64,000 nucleotides of DNA from Cohnella silvisoli (GCF_021190915.1 NZ_JAIOAP010000003.1:372001-436000); one strand, 5' to 3'. Positions 26,101 to 35,231 are shown, counted from the stretch's first letter. Numbers and translations: made by a program. The notes: generated by a model not told the origin, from the sequence alone.

Positions 26101-26975
26101 CCCAGGATCATTTCCGTTAAAGCAATAAGGGCCATATTGATCCATAAGGCGCGTTGGAGAGGCGCTTCGAATTCTTTCTTCGCTACGGAAAATACCGCAT
26201 ACCAATCGTGGCCCGGAATTCTGACATAGAACATTTTGAGTACACGGGTAAACACGGGCGCTTCCCCAAACCCTTCCTCGCTAGTCCTGATTTGGTTGGC
26301 GAAGTCTAGCAGGGAAGGCACATCCTTAATGTAATTGCGTTTGAGAATCAGAGAACGGTCCTTATAATGCAGAAGATTCATATCCCAGTCGATGAGCACG
26401 ATGGCGCTGTCTTTATAACCGTTCTGCTCGACGCTTAAAGGATCGTTGAACATACGATAGGAGTCGAGCGCAAAGCCGATGACGCCTTCCACGCCATTGA
26501 TGGAGTTGTATTGAGGCACCATCAGCCATAATACCGGATTACCATCCGAATCCAGCTCCGGATCGGCATAAGCGGATATCCCTCTCAAAGCACTCTGATA
26601 GGCTTCCATATGATCGACTGGGAGTGTCGAGTTGTCAGTTAATTTCATGGTGCCGTTTCTATCCGCAATCCCAATATGCAACGCTATTAAGTTCGACGAG
26701 GGAGTTTCTAGCTTTAAATAGACTAGCTGCTCTCCTAACGATTTCAGCCGCAGGGGGATGGAGCGGCTCATCAATTCCGCTTCCTTCATACGCAAGGACA
26801 ACATCGTATTGAGGTTCGCGATGGTGTTCTTCAGGTTAGTCAAACTGTGTGTTACGAGTTGCTTGTTCATCTGTTTATTGGAAATTTCAAGGTTGATGAG
26901 GGACATCGCCGTAAAGGAAATGATGTTAATCAGCACCAGCACGACAACAATCTTGAAACGGAGTGACCGGAACAT
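23181..26975 (-). CDS. Hybrid sensor histidine kinase with two receivers and HPt (BarA-like)
   Basis: 1264-residue membrane kinase. Order: TM helix (8-28), extracytoplasmic Cache-like sensor (about 35-270), TM helix (about 278-298), HAMP (about 300-352), two PAS domains (about 360-485 and 490-605), HisKA with H635 (ARMSHEIRTPLNG), HATPase (N748/N752; GGTGLGLVIS), receiver 1 (D918), receiver 2 (D1064) and HPt (H1206 in LVHSLSGTAGHLGA). The full His-Asp-His relay is present. GGAGGTG precedes the ATG. The adjacent OmpR-type regulator is the natural output, but this is inferred from position. Ligand unknown. Confidence 0.9.
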   Translation of the reverse strand: MFRSLRFKIVVVLVLINIISFTAMSLINLEISNKQMNKQLVTHSLTNLKNTIANLNTMLSLRMKEAELMSRSIPLRLKSLGEQLVYLKLETPSSNLIALHIGIADRNGTMKLTDNSTLPVDHMEAYQSALRGISAYADPELDSDGNPVLWLMVPQYNSINGVEGVIGFALDSYRMFNDPLSVEQNGYKDSAIVLIDWDMNLLHYKDRSLILKRNYIKDVPSLLDFANQIRTSEEGFGEAPVFTRVLKMFYVRIPGHDWYAVFSVAKKEFEAPLQRALWINMALIALTEMILGSILYILAERSILGRLKQVVAVTQKVAAGNFYTQPLRIKSKDEMGLLSSSINGMIDNLQDLFEPFQAFIRHNQYAMIVTDSRFVITSYNKRAEEMLGYGENEVVGRKSLLLWHDREQLQERANFYTVKLNRQINPDETVLFVLSHQGFLPDWEWTWINREGSRMLVSLNPSVMRHPDGTIKGYVLIARDISDIKKAVETNTRLLEIIESAHDMIASFDMRGRIFYLNRAGHAFLGIGALNEQNNRLSHYMPIPTTVRFADGLTEAQKHGFWQNEIEFIGADGDVQMASINVVAHVTEDGKDSFFSTIVRDISDQKEIQRQLVRAKDEADEANEAKSSFLARMSHEIRTPLNGIIGLSYLLQRSELTEIQEDYIRQVSDSSQNLLRILNDILDFSKLEADKLALEQVPFRLEESMQRLSGIFAVLLGPKPVDFILNVDPLIPAWLIGDPTRLEQVLLNLGSNAIKFTNYGLIEMSISLTSISNGQASLKFCVQDSGIGMTEQQRAQLFMPFVQADEKTSRKYGGTGLGLVISHTLVERMGGHIGVESTYLVGSTFTFELTLQVDDNKTVTGTNKNLDLNILVLEDHPQVADYWRKLLISMGCDVAALSEWKQAQPLLLQQKWDLFIVDMEAGDMHGEETWAVWKTELDAQGIQVISSTTLLGRDALQHLSDNLKPAAVLVKPASALQVLQALQVISNHVHYSSLQENDAIYPRTPGEDPLLNKLRILVVDDQVINRLVAKQLLEQQGFEVATVENGLEALLVLEQSTMDLVLMDLHMPDMDGCEVTRLIRKRFNMKELPIIALTADVTEEQHYKCLAAGMNDIITKPIQPDLLFSTLSRWLPSTQSSPAVNAEKDEESWPDTPGLNVPLALLRLDGKSGLYLKLLDKFLQQYSDTESRLHRFLKDGDRDNAIRLVHSLSGTAGHLGAVGIQQSAATAERILHEHGSLTEMLEELGVELRQTFETIQNLLLQKRS

Positions 26976-27152
26976 GAGAACAGCACCTCCGACATATGAT
27001 CATGAGATCGGAAAAACAATCTATTAGCGAATTTCATAGAAAACAAATACACGTTATGGAAATTTTCTAATACTTTGTTTATATCATAACGAAATAGGAC
27101 AACAATCGACAGACCCAACTTTTGAAAAAAGGCAGAGAGGAGTTATGTCAAA

Positions 27153-27443
27153 ATGCTGGTGAATATGATGGATTGGCAAGTCGCAGGGCCAAACGGATCG
27201 GAGACAGTCCATATTATTGAGTTATTCGGGGATAGATACGACTTTACGCCAAGCGAGAAGGACGTATTGAGGCTGCATGCGCTGTTCGGATTCCAGGATG
27301 AGGAGATCATCACCATCATGCGCATTTCTACGCCTATTCTGGAAAACCTTCTAACCTGTATGATGGGTAAAACGAGGACGCATTCGATACGAGAGCTGCA
27401 AGCTTTGTTTATTCGATATCTATTGCAAAAGCTTCCAACCTGA
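27153..27443 (+). CDS. Small protein with LuxR/GerE-like helical C-terminus
   Basis: 96-residue protein with a strand-rich N-terminus and a helical second half (FTPSEKDVLRLHALFGFQDE... HSIRELQALFIRYLL) that resembles a LuxR-type helix-turn-helix only loosely. GAGAGGAG lies 10 bases before the ATG. It sits between two minus-strand kinase modules. Function not recognised; a regulator is one possibility. Confidence 0.55.
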   Translation: MLVNMMDWQVAGPNGSETVHIIELFGDRYDFTPSEKDVLRLHALFGFQDEEIITIMRISTPILENLLTCMMGKTRTHSIRELQALFIRYLLQKLPT

Positions 27444-27474
27444 ATCGGCGGAAGCTTAAAAGTTATTAATATCA

Positions 27475-28572
27475 TTAATTAGCCGGCAATAGCACCGTGA
27501 ACTTGGCACCCTGATCTTGGCAATTCGCGGCGAACACTTCTCCTTCATGCATATCCATGATCTTCTTGACGATCGATAACCCGAGTCCGCTGCCGTTGCT
27601 GGAACGATCGCGGGCTTTATCTTCCTTGTAGAAACGCTCGAATAGATGGGGGAGAGCTTCATCGGATATTCCGATACCGTTATCGGAAATATCGACACGA
27701 ATGCGGTTATCCTGCTTGGCAAGCTGCAGGCTGATCGTACCGCCTTCCGGCGTGAACTTAATGCTGTTATGAAGCAGGTTAACCCACACCTGACTCATTA
27801 AATCTTCGTCGGCGGTTACGATAAGCTCCGGTAATTCAACGTCCATCTCGATGTTCTTATCTTGCCATAAAGGTTCGCATGATAGAATAATATGGCGCAG
27901 CTGCCGATCCAACCGATAAGTCCTTCTCTCGAACGGATGGTGTTTGGATTCGAGCGAGGTCAGCTTCAGCAGATTGTCGCTCATTCTAGATAGGCGCTTG
28001 CTTTCCGTCTCGATAATGTCCAGATAATGATTGCGAGTGTCCTGCGGAAGATGCTCGCTCTTTAATGCCCGCGCGAATCCGGTAATCGACGTGAGCGGCG
28101 ATTGAATTTCATGGGATACGTTAGAAATGAATTCCTGGCGCATCTGCTCCATTTGATTTAATTCGGACGCCATCTCGTTAAAGCTGGTGACAAGGGGGCC
28201 GAATTGACCCATATATCTTGGGTTGGATTCCAAGGAAACGTTAAAATCACCTTTGGACATTTGCTTCATCGCGTTGATCATCTGCAGGAACCAATCCATC
28301 TGACGACGGACCGGCCCGAAAGTTATGCGAATAAGATTCATGATAAGGAATAAAATCGAGAACGCCATGACAACGGTCAAATACTGGCGAAGCAACGTAA
28401 GTCCGTATTCCGGAAACCACGTTCGAGTGATCCAGCCCATCAGCAAGTAGGCTAGTCCCCAGCTAATAGCGATTCCGACATGAATTAACGTGATTCCGAA
28501 TACGATCCACTTCCTAGGCGGACGGTATTTCTGACCAGGTTCATGCATTCGATTCTCCTCGCCGCGTTTCAT
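27475..28572 (-). CDS. Two-component sensor histidine kinase
   Basis: 365-residue membrane kinase: two TM helices (about 23-47 and 62-82) with a very short external loop, HAMP (about 84-138), HisKA with H154 (NVSHEIQSPLTSI), HATPase (NLLHNSIKFTPEGG; DNGIGIS; GSGLGLSIV). A minimal extracellular loop suggests sensing within the membrane, as in Bce-type or drug-sensing kinases. ATG overlaps the regulator stop (ATGA). It is the last gene of the bmrA-like operon. Confidence 0.9.
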   Translation of the reverse strand: MKRGEENRMHEPGQKYRPPRKWIVFGITLIHVGIAISWGLAYLLMGWITRTWFPEYGLTLLRQYLTVVMAFSILFLIMNLIRITFGPVRRQMDWFLQMINAMKQMSKGDFNVSLESNPRYMGQFGPLVTSFNEMASELNQMEQMRQEFISNVSHEIQSPLTSITGFARALKSEHLPQDTRNHYLDIIETESKRLSRMSDNLLKLTSLESKHHPFERRTYRLDRQLRHIILSCEPLWQDKNIEMDVELPELIVTADEDLMSQVWVNLLHNSIKFTPEGGTISLQLAKQDNRIRVDISDNGIGISDEALPHLFERFYKEDKARDRSSNGSGLGLSIVKKIMDMHEGEVFAANCQDQGAKFTVLLPAN

Positions 28573-29243
28573 GCCGTAACCTCCAGCCGATAGCCGAGCC
28601 CGCGAATTGTCGTAATGCGAAATCCGTATTGCCCATCTGGAAACCTCTCGCGAAGCCGCTTAATATGCACATCCACGGTACGTTCGTCCCCTTCGTAATC
28701 GAAGCCCCATATTTGTTCGATCAGCTGCTCGCGCGAGAAGGTTTTGCCGGGATAGCTGGACAGCTTGAACAAGAGCTCGAATTCCTTAAGCGGCAGCGTA
28801 AGCAGATTGTCGCCGACTTGCAGCGAATAATTATGCCGATTGAGCTGGACGGATCCGATGGTTACGTTCTGGGAGATGAATATCCGGTAACGCTTAAGGA
28901 GCGCCTTCACCCGGACGACAAGCTCCGCAGGCTCGAAGGGCTTGACCATGTAGTCGTCGGTACCGAGCTGGAAGCCTTTGACCTTCTGAGTAGTTTCGCC
29001 TTTGGCCGTCAGCATGAGCAGCGGCATCTCGTAATGTTCGCGCAGCTCGCGGCATAGTTCCCAGCCGTCCATGTGCGGCATCATAATATCGAGAATGACC
29101 ATATCCGCGGTAGTCGTTTCCAGAAGCGAGAGGGCGTCGACTCCATTACTCGCTTCGATTACCTCGAAACCTTCCTGCAATAGAAACACTTTAACCAATT
29201 CGCGAATATGCGGATCGTCATCTACGACCAAAATTTTAGTCAT
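28569..29243 (-). CDS. OmpR-family response regulator
   Basis: 224 residues: receiver with D8-D9-D10 and phosphoacceptor D52 (VILDIMMPHMDG), Lys in YMVKPF, and a winged-helix output domain (REQLIEQIWGFDYEG...VDVHIKRLRER). AAAAAGGAG precedes the ATG. It lies 22 bases after the exporter gene, so exporter, regulator and kinase form one transcript, which suggests that the two-component pair responds to the exporter's substrate. Confidence 0.9.
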   Translation of the reverse strand: MTKILVVDDDPHIRELVKVFLLQEGFEVIEASNGVDALSLLETTTADMVILDIMMPHMDGWELCRELREHYEMPLLMLTAKGETTQKVKGFQLGTDDYMVKPFEPAELVVRVKALLKRYRIFISQNVTIGSVQLNRHNYSLQVGDNLLTLPLKEFELLFKLSSYPGKTFSREQLIEQIWGFDYEGDERTVDVHIKRLRERFPDGQYGFRITTIRGLGYRLEVTA

Positions 29244-29265
29244 CCGCCGTCACTCCTTTTTCACA

Positions 29266-31056
29266 TTATATCGGTTGTTCCTGGTATCTAAGCTGCTGCG
29301 TGGCAAACTCCCGGTACAGATCATGGCTGGCTACTAATTGTTCATGCGTGCCGTTGCCCGTTATGCTTCCTTTATCGAGGAAAATAATTTGATCGGCATC
29401 CACGACGGTGGATAGGCGATGGGCGATAACAAGCGTTGTTCGGCCTTTCATGAGATTGTTAAGCGCTTCTTGCACGACTCGTTCGGACGTGCTGTCGAGT
29501 GCGGATGTAGCCTCGTCCAACATAAGAATGCGTGGATTGCGCAGCAACGCTCTGGCGATAGCGATCCGTTGCCGTTGTCCTCCCGACAGCTTCATTCCCC
29601 GTTCGCCGACCTCGGTGTTATAGCCTTCGGGAAGCTCCTCAATAAATCCATCCGCATAAGCCATCCGGGCTACGGTTGCAAGCTGCTCGTCGCTTACTTC
29701 CCGGTCCAGTCCATACGTAATATTTTCGCGAATCGTTCCCGACATCAACGGGCTTTCCTGCGAGACGTACCCGATCTGGCTTCTCCAGGACTTGAGGGAA
29801 AAGTCGTTAATCTCGTGATTACCATAGGTGATGCTGCCTTCTTGCGGTTCATAATAGCGTTCCAAGAGGGAGAACAAAGTCGTCTTGCCGCTTCCGCTCG
29901 GACCGACTAATGCCGTTATTTTACCGGATGGGACGGTGAAATCGACGGATTTGAGTATTTCTTCTCCATTGTCATACCGGAAAGTTAATTGTTTAAGCGT
30001 AATGGAGGAGTCTGCTGCCGGTACTTGCAAGCCCTGATCTTGAACTTCCTCGGAATGGCCGAGAATGTCAATCATTCTCTCGGTGGCTCCGATAGCTTTC
30101 TGCAGTTGAGTGAAAAATGCTGTAATTTGCCCAAGCGGCATAATGATCTGAATGAGGTATAGAATAAAAGCAACCAATTCTCCCGCGGTAATCGAACCGT
30201 TAGATACGCGCAAACCGCCGTATCCGATAATAACGACCATAAGGGTCATAATGACTACGCCCATAAGCGGTCCGATGAACGCTTGGATCTTGCCTTCGCG
30301 AACGCCAAGCTTAAACAGCTTATCGATCCCTTGTTTCCCGCGTCCGTATTCGATCGGCTCTGCGTTCGAGGATTTGACAAGGCGCACTTCCGAGAGGACC
30401 TGGGTGAGCACGGATGTGAAGCTGGCCGTCTCGTTTTGCATGTTCCGGGAAATCTGATGCATCTTCTTGCCGAGCGGCAGCAAAATGACCAATGTAAGGG
30501 GCACCGCGACGAGAAGCAATAAGGTCATCTGCCAATCGAGGGTTAACAGAATGACGACGGAGCCGATGATCGAGATAATTCCGCCAACGAAACCGGACAT
30601 ATGCTCGGATACGACTTGTTTGACGACGTTAGTGTCGTTCGTTACCCGGCTGATGAGTCCGCCGGTTTCTTCTTTGTCGTAATGAGCTACCGGCAAGTAA
30701 AGCAGCTTGCGCCACAGAAGATCGCGGAGACCCGACAAGATCTGCTGACCGAACTTGTTTAGCAGATAGATGGACAGTCCGCCTGCAATCGTTTGCGCGA
30801 CGAAGGCGCAGACGAGGAGGACGATCTGATAGGACTCGAGCGAGTCCAAGGAAAATCCGTCCACGAGATTCTTGGTGAACAAAGGGACGAACAAACCTAC
30901 GACTGTCGTAATCAGACTAAGACTAAGGGCGATGGAAAGCATTGCGTAAGAAGGTTTGGCTTTGCTAATTAGAGAGATGAACGATCGCCAATTGTTCTTG
31001 ACTGAAGTAGAAGCGATTTTGGGTGGGGTCGGATTATCGGATTTGGTTGAACTCAT
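29266..31056 (-). CDS. bmrA: BmrA-like multidrug ABC exporter (half-transporter)
   Basis: 596-residue homodimeric exporter: six TM helices (about 38-330) and an ATPase domain with Walker A GPSGSGKTT, Q-loop region VSQESPLMSGTIREN, signature LSGGQRQRI, Walker B ILMLDEATSALD and switch His in IAHRLST. Long stretches match what I know of B. subtilis BmrA (FTKNLVDGFS, GLRDLLWRKL, SSLFKLGVREGK-like, ITAFFTQLQKAIGATERM). It exports lipophilic drugs such as Hoechst dyes in that organism. GAGGAAAACAT precedes the ATG. First gene of an operon with a two-component system. Confidence 0.88.
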   Translation of the reverse strand: MSSTKSDNPTPPKIASTSVKNNWRSFISLISKAKPSYAMLSIALSLSLITTVVGLFVPLFTKNLVDGFSLDSLESYQIVLLVCAFVAQTIAGGLSIYLLNKFGQQILSGLRDLLWRKLLYLPVAHYDKEETGGLISRVTNDTNVVKQVVSEHMSGFVGGIISIIGSVVILLTLDWQMTLLLLVAVPLTLVILLPLGKKMHQISRNMQNETASFTSVLTQVLSEVRLVKSSNAEPIEYGRGKQGIDKLFKLGVREGKIQAFIGPLMGVVIMTLMVVIIGYGGLRVSNGSITAGELVAFILYLIQIIMPLGQITAFFTQLQKAIGATERMIDILGHSEEVQDQGLQVPAADSSITLKQLTFRYDNGEEILKSVDFTVPSGKITALVGPSGSGKTTLFSLLERYYEPQEGSITYGNHEINDFSLKSWRSQIGYVSQESPLMSGTIRENITYGLDREVSDEQLATVARMAYADGFIEELPEGYNTEVGERGMKLSGGQRQRIAIARALLRNPRILMLDEATSALDSTSERVVQEALNNLMKGRTTLVIAHRLSTVVDADQIIFLDKGSITGNGTHEQLVASHDLYREFATQQLRYQEQPI

Positions 31057-31227
31057 ATGTTTTCCTCTTTTCTTATACTGGGTAAACTAAACCATCAATA
31101 TTTCCATTATGATCATACGTTTAAGCTAAATCCACCGTTTCACGGGAGGGGGTCATTCCGGTTATTTGTTGTTTGTCGATGAGAACATCATGCAACAGAA
31201 ATATGAACAGAGTATGAACTGATTATG

Positions 31228-31272
31228 ATGGGGTAATACCAGCGTAGCTGATGCCACTCGCAAACGCATGGA
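31228..31272 (+). repeat. 45-bp inverted-repeat copy A at the left edge of the island
   Basis: This segment (starts ATGGGGTAATACCAGCGTAG) is 41/45 identical to the reverse complement of 44608-44652. Three of the four differences would be conservative if read as a peptide (FASGISYAGITP versus FASSVSYAGITP), which suggests that it derives from coding sequence. The homology stops sharply on both sides. Confidence 0.75.
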
Positions 31273-31365
31273 TTAAATTGGAAATTAAGAATAACCTCGT
31301 TATATTCATTTTGAGCATCGGTAATTGCCAGCTTTGAGTATACTGCCAAAGATTTTCTGCTTTCA

Positions 31366-31772
31366 TGGCATCGAATTCGGACGCTTTGCTGAAGAGGACG
31401 GAAAAAGGAGAGGGGAAGGGAAGCCGAAGATATTCGACTTTCTTGGATTCAACGTTCCGGGTCAAACGCAAAACGAGCGGGAAGAAATTCAAACAGAAGA
31501 TCAAAGCCATGAAGACGTGGATCAGGTTCAACCGACATTTAGACCAAGAGGCATTACTCAAGACGATCCGCTCCAAGCTAACGGGTCATTACCGTTACTA
31601 CGGAATAACGGATAACTACGGGAAGACCAGATCCTTTTATATCCTAACGGTCAAGCTCATGTTTAAATGGCTGAAACGTAGAAGCCAGCGCAGAAGCTTT
31701 ACATGGGAAAGATACAACGAAGTCCTAAAGGACTTCCGGCTTCCTAAACCTCGTATCTACGTCAATCTCTAA
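31366..31772 (+). pseudogene. Group II intron reverse transcriptase/maturase, C-terminal remnant with frameshift
   Basis: Only the maturase end remains. One frame reads EFGRFAEEDGKRRGEGKPKI then FDFLGF; from about 31452 the next frame continues TFRVKRKTSGKKFKQK, then LRGHYRYYGITD-type and FKWLKRRSQRR and ends LPKPRIYVNL. Between them about ten residues of the Cys/Ser-rich segment seen in intact proteins are lost and the frame shifts. The reverse-transcriptase catalytic part is absent. Non-functional. Confidence 0.85.
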
Positions 31773-31829
31773 GGCAATACAACTCTGTAAATGATGATGT
31801 GAAGAGCCGTATGCGGGAAATCCGCACGT

Positions 31830-33430
31830 CAGTCTGTCTAACAATTATTTCAATATATCCTTTTTTTAGCATGTAAATGGATGATCTTTGTCGAATCTCT
31901 TTACCTAAGGAGATGAGCGCATATGCCTTTTATTGAAGGTGAAGATAGACTTCAAATTCATTTACTGCCATATACGTTGGACGATTTTGTAGAAGAAGAA
32001 AATCCTGTTCGAGTTATCGATGCTTACGTTGATAGCTTGATCCTAGAAGAATTGGGGTTTCAGGTGTATTCGGGCTCCAAAGCGGGGCAAAAACCTTACC
32101 GCCGGCAAGAGCTTCTCAAGCTCTATCTTTACTGCTATATGAACGGCATCCGTTCCTCTTGTAAGATGGAAACCGAGACGAAAAGAAATATTGAACTGAT
32201 GTGGCTAATTGGTAAGCTCCAGCCGGACCACGGCACTTTATCTGCTTTCATGAAGAGTAACCAAACGGCCATAAAAAACTGTTTAAAGAATTCACCTTAA
32301 TGTTAAAAGGTTTCGGGTTAATCGATGGTCAAATTGTCGCGATTGACGGCACAAAATTAAAGGCAGGCTGCTCTAAAAAGAAACATTATAATGACAGCAT
32401 TATCAGTAAGAAGCTTGAGTATATCGATGAAAAAATCGATGCCTACTTGCTCTCCTTTTTAACAGAGGACGATCGCCTCAAAAAACAAGAAATCACGGAA
32501 AAGTTAGAGGTCTATCAAGAGAGAATGCACGAGCTGCAGGTTATGAAACAAGAACTCAAGGAAACGGGTGAAAACCAGCTCTGCGTTACCGACCCCGATG
32601 CCAAATCCATGAAAAATAACGGGATACATGAAGTTTGTTTCAATGTTCAAACTGTGGTGGACAGCAAGTATAAATTGATCGTGAACTGCGATATGGTCAA
32701 TGATGTCAACGATCAAGGGCAGCTGTCCAACATGGCAAAGAAGACAAAGTAAGTTTTCCGTGATCAAAAAACCACAATTCTGGCCGATACAGGCTATTAT
32801 AACTATCTTGAAATCATCGACGTTGTCGACGAAAACACTGAACTCTTAATAAAGCCACAGAAGGGTAAACATAACAAAGTAGCTAGTGGATTTGATAAAG
32901 AGAACTTTGAGTATGATGCCGTAAACAATAGATATATCTGCCCGTTGGGTTATGAATTACCTTTCAAATGGAATGGAAAACAAGATGGAAAAGAGTACAG
33001 GCGTTATACATGCGAAGCCTTCGAAATTTGCGGACAAAAGGATCTATGCACGTCTGCCAAAGGTGGGAGGTCGGTAACCAGACTTAGAGATGAAGATGTG
33101 ATTGAACAGATTACCGAAAATACCCGTAGCCAAAGCAATACATATAAGCAAAGAGCGGCAATCGTTGAGCACCCTTTTGGGACGATAAAACGTCACCTGG
33201 GATATACATACTTTTTAACGCGAGGTTTGGCATCAGTAGGCACTGAGACCAATCTGATTTGTCTTGCCTATAATCTTAAGAGATTGATCAAAATAAAGGG
33301 AGTGAATGAGCTCATATGTCTCTTCAGAGACCGAGCTCATTCGATTTCTAAAATGCACAACGTTAATTTGAGTAAAATTGCATAAATCCACGTTTTAAGC
33401 GTGCTCAGAAATCAGTTGTTAGACAGACTG
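31830..33430 (+). mobile_element. IS1182-family insertion sequence, 1601 bp, degenerate transposase
   Basis: Ends are CAGTCTGTCTAACAA at the left and its exact complement at the right (15-bp perfect, then imperfect, inverted repeats). The 4-bp palindrome ACGT flanks it on both sides (31826-31829 and 33431-33434), a target duplication; removing one copy plus the element restores the group II intron domain V. The transposase matches the IS1182 family. The family name rests on my recognition of the protein. Confidence 0.88.
31923..33385 (+). pseudogene. IS1182-family transposase, one frameshift and one nonsense codon
   Basis: DDE transposase. The N-terminal domain (MPFIEGEDRLQIHLLPYTLD; PYRRQELLKLYLYCYMNGIR) ends early at 32298-32300 because an A-run at 32273-32278 has six As where seven restore the frame (IKKLFKEFTLMLKGFG). 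The frame then holds the first catalytic Asp (VAIDGTKLKA) until TAA at 32750-32752. After that in-frame stop, the same frame continues with the second Asp (LADTGYYN) and the Glu (VEHPFGTIKRHLGY). All catalytic residues survive, so inactivation is recent. Confidence 0.88.
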
Positions 33431-33493
33431 ACGTCCGGATCTGTGAGGGGTATGGGGCACTATCCTCGAAAGGAGAGGCCCCGCCTACTCGAC

Positions 33494-34244
33494 CTGCCGA
33501 ATTCCAGTATGAAAGGTGGGAAATAATGAATGTCGGATATGACAATACGGAATGGAGCGGGACAGTGAACTAGGATAACGAATCGGAAGAGCTCGTTTTA
33601 TTGGAACTCCTCTAATTCGTTGTCCCCAGGTTGTAGTATGGATGCCAAGGGCTGTGCTTTTCGCTGTTTGATTCGCCGCTGTAGCTACTGCATTTGATCG
33701 ACGAAGATGAAGATCGGCCTCGGCGTCCGAAATTTCTGCAAGCTCTTTCGTTCAAGTTGGCGACTTGCTTTCATACAACGGCATATCGATCACCTTGCCA
33801 GGGAACATTCGCTTTGATATTCTATGAGCGGAACGAACGTTCGGAGGAAATGCCTCCGATACGTTACTTGGTTATGCGTAATGGGAGACAATCAAAGAAA
33901 AAACGAATGATGGTGATGGCTGCACCCCGGCGAAATGGTCAACTGCCTCTTCCATACTCGTTGTCAGATCCGCTCCAAAACCCACAAGGGGATTCAGATG
34001 ATCTATATTGATATTGGCACAGAGGCAGTACAATTTGCAAGGCTTATTCAATTGTGGTGGCTTGATGAGATTCGAATGTTCTGGGGCGAGCCTTCTGCTT
34101 TTCCCATGTTCTACCTGTAACTGCATAACTCGTGATAACTCATATCGTGTACCAGCTATATTCGTTAATTGTTAATATTGCAAAGCAGTGTTATTATAAC
34201 GGTAGTTAGACATTAACTATAACGCTTTTGGAGGAAGTATAGAA
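33494..34244. other. Non-coding or decayed stretch between the intron end and the LacI gene
   Basis: About 750 bases in which no frame gives a recognisable protein; the open frames found (for example 33694-34011) have no ribosome binding site or family signature. It starts with the presumed 3' exon of the intron. An AACGAAT/ATTCGTT inverted repeat brackets 33577-33622. The last 100 bases should contain the promoter of the LacI gene (TTGTTA and TATTAT-like boxes near 34167-34195). Confidence 0.4.
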
Positions 34245-35231
34245 ATGATGGTAACGAAGAAGGACATTGCCAATTTTCTCGGTATATCGCGCACATCGGT
34301 TTCGCTTGCGTTGAATAACGCGCCTAACAGTACAATCTCAGAAGAAACGAAGAACAAAATCTTAAATGCTGCGAGAGAGTTGGGCTATCGAGATAGCGAG
34401 ATTAGTCCTAAGTTGTGCTTTATTATTTATAACCGTGCGGAAAATGACCCGCGTTATATTAATGATCTGAAAGTAGTCGAGGAGTCAGCGAGTCGCCATA
34501 ATTATCGGGTCATTTATATGAGTATCAAAGCAAGTTATCTGGAGCTTCAGAAGCTGCAGAAGTTTTTACAGGGCCAAGAGGTCGAAGGTGTGATCGTGTC
34601 GGGCGACATAGATGACCAACTGGTCGAATTGATTGAGAAGTCGAATGTGCCGTATGTCTTTTACGGCGGAATTCAGCGCGAGAATGTTAACAGTATTGTA
34701 AATGATGACAAAAAAATCGCATATGAAGCAACCAAGTATCTAATTTCCCTGGGTCACAGGAAAATCGCGTTGTTCTCGGGTCGGTTGGATTTACAGATTC
34801 ACCGCTTGAATATTGAAGGGTACAAACAGGCGTTAAAAGAAGCCAGGATTCCCCTGGATAATTCGTTAATTCAGATCAGCGGAGAAGAGGATGGCTACGA
34901 GCTCTGCAGTCGCATGCAGGCTCTTGGCATTGCCTATTCAGCTGTTTTTTGCGTGAATACAATTATGCAATTTGGCGCCTTGCAGCGACTAAAAGAGAGC
35001 GGTGTGAACGTGCCACATGATGTCAGTTTGATCGGATCGGGCATTTCAGAAATCGTTCGGGTGAGCGTCCCTCATCTAACAACTATGTATGTCGGACCTG
35101 AAGAAAAGGAATTGCTGGTGACGCGGTTGCTTGACATTATTAACGAAAAGGCAGAGACCCCCCAATCCATATATATTTCGAACTTTGAATTGTTTGAGGG
35201 GGGGACGGTAACTTGTAAAAACAAAATATAA
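34245..35231 (+). CDS. LacI-family transcriptional regulator
   Basis: 328 residues: N-terminal helix-turn-helix and hinge (VTKKDIANFLGISRTSVSLAL, then SEETKNKILNAARELGY) and a periplasmic-binding-type sensor domain (VEGVIVSGDID; ISLGHRKIALFSG; VPHDVSLIGSG). TTTGGAGGAAG precedes the ATG. It stands before a sugar ABC cluster in the same direction, separated by a terminator, and is its probable local repressor. The effector sugar is unknown. Confidence 0.9.
   Translation: MMVTKKDIANFLGISRTSVSLALNNAPNSTISEETKNKILNAARELGYRDSEISPKLCFIIYNRAENDPRYINDLKVVEESASRHNYRVIYMSIKASYLELQKLQKFLQGQEVEGVIVSGDIDDQLVELIEKSNVPYVFYGGIQRENVNSIVNDDKKIAYEATKYLISLGHRKIALFSGRLDLQIHRLNIEGYKQALKEARIPLDNSLIQISGEEDGYELCSRMQALGIAYSAVFCVNTIMQFGALQRLKESGVNVPHDVSLIGSGISEIVRVSVPHLTTMYVGPEEKELLVTRLLDIINEKAETPQSIYISNFELFEGGTVTCKNKI

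Larger units (their letters stand above)
31366..33493 (+). mobile_element. Group II intron 3' fragment, split in domain V by an IS element
   Basis: After the maturase remnant comes the domain V sequence GAGCCGTATGCGGGAAATCC continuing to GCACGT at 31829. The rest (CCGGATCTGTGAGGGG, then the domain VI hairpin GGGGC...GAAAG...GCCCC and the end GCCTACTCGAC) resumes at 33435 and ends near 33493. Joining both pieces restores a standard domain V/VI. The 5' part of the intron and most of its ORF are missing. The exact 3' splice point is estimated. Confidence 0.85.

Noticed and set aside
31223..31576. Minus-strand frame across the intron maturase remnant
   Set aside because: The plus strand is clearly maturase-derived here. 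Only its end (the 45-bp repeat) has a parallel elsewhere, which is reported as a repeat instead.
33694..34011. 105-codon open frame after the group II intron
   Set aside because: No start signal, no known family, and unusual composition (basic, Arg/Lys/Pro-rich); treated as chance in a decayed stretch.
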